A stretch of 8,575 bases of DNA from contig SYDD01000097.1 in assembly GCA_005786775.1 (NCBI GenBank), forward strand, positions 1 through 8,575. Direction: 5' to 3'. A program made the position numbers and the translations under genes. Below, one piece after another: positions 6,064 to 8,575 of the stretch; the first letter of the stretch is position 1, and every line of letters starts with the position of its first letter. The notes under the pieces were generated by a model. It was not told the origin of the DNA. It ran no database searches and worked only from the letters and a program-made list of their open reading frames with translations. This DNA comes from Opitutaceae bacterium. GTDB taxonomy: Bacteria; Verrucomicrobiota; Verrucomicrobiia; Opitutales; Opitutaceae.

Positions 6064-8214
6064 TCAGAACGCGAGACGGACACCGGCGGTCAGCGCCCGG
6101 CCGGGTAGCGGCGCCAGTTCCTTGAGGAAGGACGGGTGTGGCCGCGCCTCGGTGTCGGTCAGGTTCGAGCCGCGCAGGAACGCCTCCGTGCGGACGCGTC
6201 CCGTGGTGAGCACGCGCGAGACGTGCGCCCCGAGGCGCCCGTAACCGGGCGTCTTGGACTCGCCGGGGGCGGTGCGTTCCTGGGTGAAGGTGCGCTGCAC
6301 CTCTGCGCCGAGGCTCCAGCGTTCCGTCGCCCACAGGGCGCCGACGGCCACGCGCGCTGCGGGGATGCGCGGCAGGTGCTGGCCGTCCGCTTTCGCCCGG
6401 ACGAGGTCGGCGCTGAAACGCAGGTCAAACTGGCTGTCCCGCGCGTCGTGCAGGTGCCACAGCACCTCCGCCTCCACGCCTTGGAAGCGGGCGTTTCGCT
6501 GGATAAACTGGTACACGGGCAGACCTCCGTGCTCCTTCGCCTCGGGGTCGTCGGCGTCGACCAGCTCCCACTCGCCGTCGTGCTCCACTGCCACCTCGCC
6601 CGTTGGGCGTTCGAAGATGTAGCCGCGGAAACGGTTCGCGAATACGGTCACCGCCCCGGTCACCGCCCCCGTGCGGCGGCGCAGGCTGACTTCCATTCCG
6701 GTGGAGACCTCCGAGTCGAGCCCTGGATCGCCGAGCTCGTAAGCCTGGGTGCCCGCGTGCGGGCCTTCGGCGTAGCGCTCCTGGGTGTTGGCCGCGCGGC
6801 CGGTGCGGGAGAGCGAGGCCACCAGCGACCAGGCGGTATCCAGTTTCCAAACGAACCCCGCGGAGCCGCTCAGCTCGCGGTCGCGCCGGGCGCGGTGGCC
6901 GGCCGCGGCGAGGCGGTTCTCTTCTAGGCGGGCGCCGAACTGCCAGGTGAGGGGGCCGCGCGCGACCTCCTCGAAGGCGAAGAGGGCGGCGCCGCGGGTG
7001 GTCGACGAGGGCAGGAACGCCTCCTCGCCCTTGGCGGTGAAGGCGCTGCGGGTGGACTGCAGCCCAACCGCGCCGCTCCAGCCGGGCGCGCCGCCGTGGA
7101 GCACCTCAGCCCGTGCGTCGTGGCCACGGTTGGTGAAGCGGGTGCCGACGCCGCCGTCCGGCTCCAGCTCATCGTGTTTGTAATCGGCGTGCCCTAGGCG
7201 GAAGCGGAAGCCCTGCACGGTGGCCGTCGGAACGCCGCGCCATTCGGCTTGCACGTCGTTGCGCCGCTGGCGCAGGCGGATCCGGACGCCTTCCTCCTCC
7301 TCACTCTCGTGCGCGTGGCCGGGCACCCCGTACTCGGTGTTAAAGCGGGTGTGGCTAAAGCCAGCGAAGCCCTGGCGGCCGACCAGCGAGATCCCCGCCG
7401 CACTTCCCTCGCTCGTAAGCGCGCTGTTTGGGAGGCGGTGCCGGGCGAAGTTGGGCGCCGGCTTTCCCTCCCGGCGGGCCTCGTCCGCCTCCTCGCGGCG
7501 CACGGCCGCGGACTCGGCGTAGCCGGGTATACGGACGTCCTTGCCGTCGCGACGGAAGCCGTCGAGGTGCAGCACGAGGGCGTGGTCCTTGCCGCCGAGT
7601 AGCTTGAGGTCGAGGACGCCGCCGCGGGCCAAGCCGCGCGCGGCCGTGTCGTAGCGCGCCTCTGCGCCGCCGCGCACCCGCTCGTCCCGGAGCTCGGTTT
7701 CGATACGGTGGCTGATTACGTTGACCACGCCCCCGACCGCGGTGCTCCCGTAGAGGAGCGAGGCCGGGCCGCGCACCGCCTCGATGCGTTCGACGAGGAA
7801 CGGCTCCACGCTGACCGCGTGGTCGGGGCTCACGCTGGACGCATCGAGCAGCGCCGTACCGTTCTCGAGGATCAGGATGCGCTCGCCGTCGAGCCCGCGG
7901 ATCACCGGCCGGCTGGCACCCGGGCCGTACGAAGAGGCGTGGATCCCCGTCTCCTGAGCGAGGGTTTCGCCGAGCGTCGCCTGCTGGCGTAGGAGCAGCG
8001 GGCGTCCGCTCAGGACGCTGGTCGACTGGGCGAGGTCAACCTGGTTGCGGGGAAACGGGGTGGCGGAGGTCACGAACTGGTCGAGGGCGACTGGATCGTG
8101 GGTATGGGCTGCGGTGGCGGCGGACGGTGCGCCCGGGGCCGCCGCGTGGAGGGCGGCGACGCCCGCGAGGGCGAGCTTAAAGGACGGAATGGAGGATAGA
8201 CGAAGAAGATTCAT
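6064..8214 (-). CDS. ZnuD-like TonB-dependent outer-membrane receptor, probably for zinc
   Basis: It has 716 residues. The ATG at 8214-8212 begins a signal peptide (MNLLRLSS, hydrophobic core about 14-26, cleavage probably near A35-A36). A GTG 57 bp upstream is a poorer choice. A TonB-box-like LDQFVTSATP lies at 44-53. The plug domain (about 60-168) has ASRPVIRGLDGERI (100-113), SVSPDHAVSVEP (127-138), VERIEAVRGPASLLYGS (141-157) and GGVVNVIS (161-168). The SPDHA and PVIRG blocks are those of the ZnuD zinc-receptor group. The 22-strand barrel follows, ending in F716 as outer-membrane insertion requires. Segment GHAHESEEEEG (299-309) is a His/Glu cluster where zinc receptors carry a metal-binding loop. 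No Shine-Dalgarno motif is seen. The neighbouring Cys/His-rich gene upstream supports metal uptake. Copper or nickel remain possible substrates. Confidence 0.9.
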   Translation of the reverse strand: MNLLRLSSIPSFKLALAGVAALHAAAPGAPSAATAAHTHDPVALDQFVTSATPFPRNQVDLAQSTSVLSGRPLLLRQQATLGETLAQETGIHASSYGPGASRPVIRGLDGERILILENGTALLDASSVSPDHAVSVEPFLVERIEAVRGPASLLYGSTAVGGVVNVISHRIETELRDERVRGGAEARYDTAARGLARGGVLDLKLLGGKDHALVLHLDGFRRDGKDVRIPGYAESAAVRREEADEARREGKPAPNFARHRLPNSALTSEGSAAGISLVGRQGFAGFSHTRFNTEYGVPGHAHESEEEEGVRIRLRQRRNDVQAEWRGVPTATVQGFRFRLGHADYKHDELEPDGGVGTRFTNRGHDARAEVLHGGAPGWSGAVGLQSTRSAFTAKGEEAFLPSSTTRGAALFAFEEVARGPLTWQFGARLEENRLAAAGHRARRDRELSGSAGFVWKLDTAWSLVASLSRTGRAANTQERYAEGPHAGTQAYELGDPGLDSEVSTGMEVSLRRRTGAVTGAVTVFANRFRGYIFERPTGEVAVEHDGEWELVDADDPEAKEHGGLPVYQFIQRNARFQGVEAEVLWHLHDARDSQFDLRFSADLVRAKADGQHLPRIPAARVAVGALWATERWSLGAEVQRTFTQERTAPGESKTPGYGRLGAHVSRVLTTGRVRTEAFLRGSNLTDTEARPHPSFLKELAPLPGRALTAGVRLAF

Positions 8215-8258
8215 GACGGGAGGAGCGGAATGGACGCGGCGGTAGATTAGCCGTCGCG

Positions 8259-8276
8259 GGACGGTGGGCACCGTCC
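8259..8276 (-). repeat. Perfect inverted repeat in the receptor-gene leader
   Basis: GGACGGTG (8259-8266) and CACCGTCC (8269-8276) are perfectly complementary with two bases between; as RNA, 7 bp with a 4-nt loop would form. Its left arm also matches CCGTC at 8251-8255 (pairing with GACGG 8260-8264), so two alternative hairpins compete. It lies 45-62 nt upstream of the receptor ATG. It could be an operator, a terminator or an attenuator element. Confidence 0.5.
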
Positions 8277-8283
8277 AAGCGTG

Positions 8284-8313
8284 GCGCCCACCGGGAATAC
8301 TCCGGGTGGGCGC
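8284..8313 (-). terminator. Large hairpin just after the Cys/His-rich gene, possible terminator or attenuator
   Basis: GCGCCCACC (8284-8292) and GGTGGGCGC (8305-8313) form a perfect 9-bp stem. After one mismatch three more pairs (GGA/TCC) close an ATAC loop. On the minus strand it begins 13 nt after the stop codon of the upstream gene and precedes the receptor gene. No T-tract follows. Confidence 0.55.
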
Positions 8314-8326
8314 GGGGACACCGACT

Positions 8327-8575
8327 TCAGCTCACTCCGGGGGGACCGCGCTCCGGCTGGCGGAGGTAGCGCGGGTGGCGCAGGTCCGGCGCGGCGGCCG
8401 TGACTCGCAGGTCGCTCCCGGCGATCAGACGGGGAGGAGGGGAAAAGAGGGGTTCCAGCGGAAGTTCGACGCCGGACACCATCAGCACGACGGCGCAACC
8501 CTGGTCCGCGTCGTGATCGGCGGGCGCCGGCGTATGACCGTGGTCCGCGCAGTCTGCGGGTCCCGCATGCAACCA
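8327..8575 (-). CDS. Cys/His-rich small protein, C-terminal part (5' end beyond the right edge), probably metal-related
   Basis: The minus-strand frame is open from the window edge to a stop at 8329-8327, giving the last 82 residues. A TTG near the edge is not a credible start, so the protein is taken as partial. Near its visible beginning it has a cluster of metal-binding residues: H3, C9, H12, H14, H20 and C26 in a run rich in Asp and Ala. This is followed by a hydrophobic stretch (AVVLMVSGVELPLEPLF), a Pro-rich part and the tail YLRQPERGPPGVS. The Cys/His cluster followed by a Pro-rich tail recalls small secreted DUF2946-like proteins found beside metal receptors, but this is a resemblance in style only. 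It lies 112 nt upstream of the ZnuD-like receptor on the same strand and may be co-transcribed with it. The signal peptide expected of such a protein would lie outside the window. Confidence 0.6.
   Translation of the reverse strand, partial: WLHAGPADCADHGHTPAPADHDADQGCAVVLMVSGVELPLEPLFSPPPRLIAGSDLRVTAAAPDLRHPRYLRQPERGPPGVS

Noticed and set aside
6136..6927. Plus-strand frame inside the TonB receptor gene
   Set aside because: It is antisense to the conserved barrel region with no domain of its own.
8215..8326. Zur operator upstream of the receptor gene
   Set aside because: No AT-rich palindrome of the known Zur-box types is present; the inverted repeats here are GC-rich hairpins.

Overview
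The window is high-GC DNA (roughly 70% by eye) from what looks like a member of the Verrucomicrobiota, most likely family Opitutaceae. That assignment is an inference. It rests on the ribH-nusB-ftsY order, the high GC, the sparse Shine-Dalgarno sites and the TonB-dependent (Gram-negative) outer-membrane receptor, not on a marker gene. All complete genes appear chromosomal, and I saw no transposase, phage gene, tRNA, rRNA or CRISPR array.

Left part (1-2419): the 5' two-fifths or so of comEC (DNA-uptake channel) runs leftward off the edge. It is divergent from rarA, a AAA+ ATPase of stalled-fork and recombination metabolism. The two share a 115-bp intergenic region. RarA carries an N-terminal QPDLF sequence that resembles a sliding-clamp-binding peptide.

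Middle (2420-4035): a 237-bp gap holds a hairpin just after rarA, a short AT-rich island and several inverted repeats. It is followed by a small single-pass membrane protein of unknown function. Convergent to that gene is a type II beta-carbonic anhydrase with all zinc ligands and the bicarbonate-pocket residues. Divergent from the carbonic anhydrase is a short secreted protein of unknown function.

Core operon (4160-6009): ribH (lumazine synthase) and nusB (transcription antitermination) overlap by ATGA, and ftsY (SRP receptor) starts 6 nt after nusB. They are almost certainly co-transcribed. RibH and FtsY both show substitutions in normally conserved motifs. FtsY lacks an acidic A domain and starts with a short amphipathic helix. 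A 9-bp GC hairpin sits between ftsY and the convergent receptor gene.

Right part (6064-8575): a leftward metal-uptake locus. It comprises a ZnuD-like TonB-dependent receptor (716 aa) with a His/Glu-rich segment and, upstream on the same strand, the C-terminal part of a small Cys/His-rich protein cut by the right edge. The 112-nt gap between them contains a large hairpin followed by overlapping inverted repeats that could form mutually exclusive stems. This is the most system-like unexplained signal in the window. I found no clearly novel multi-gene system; most of the window is housekeeping genes.
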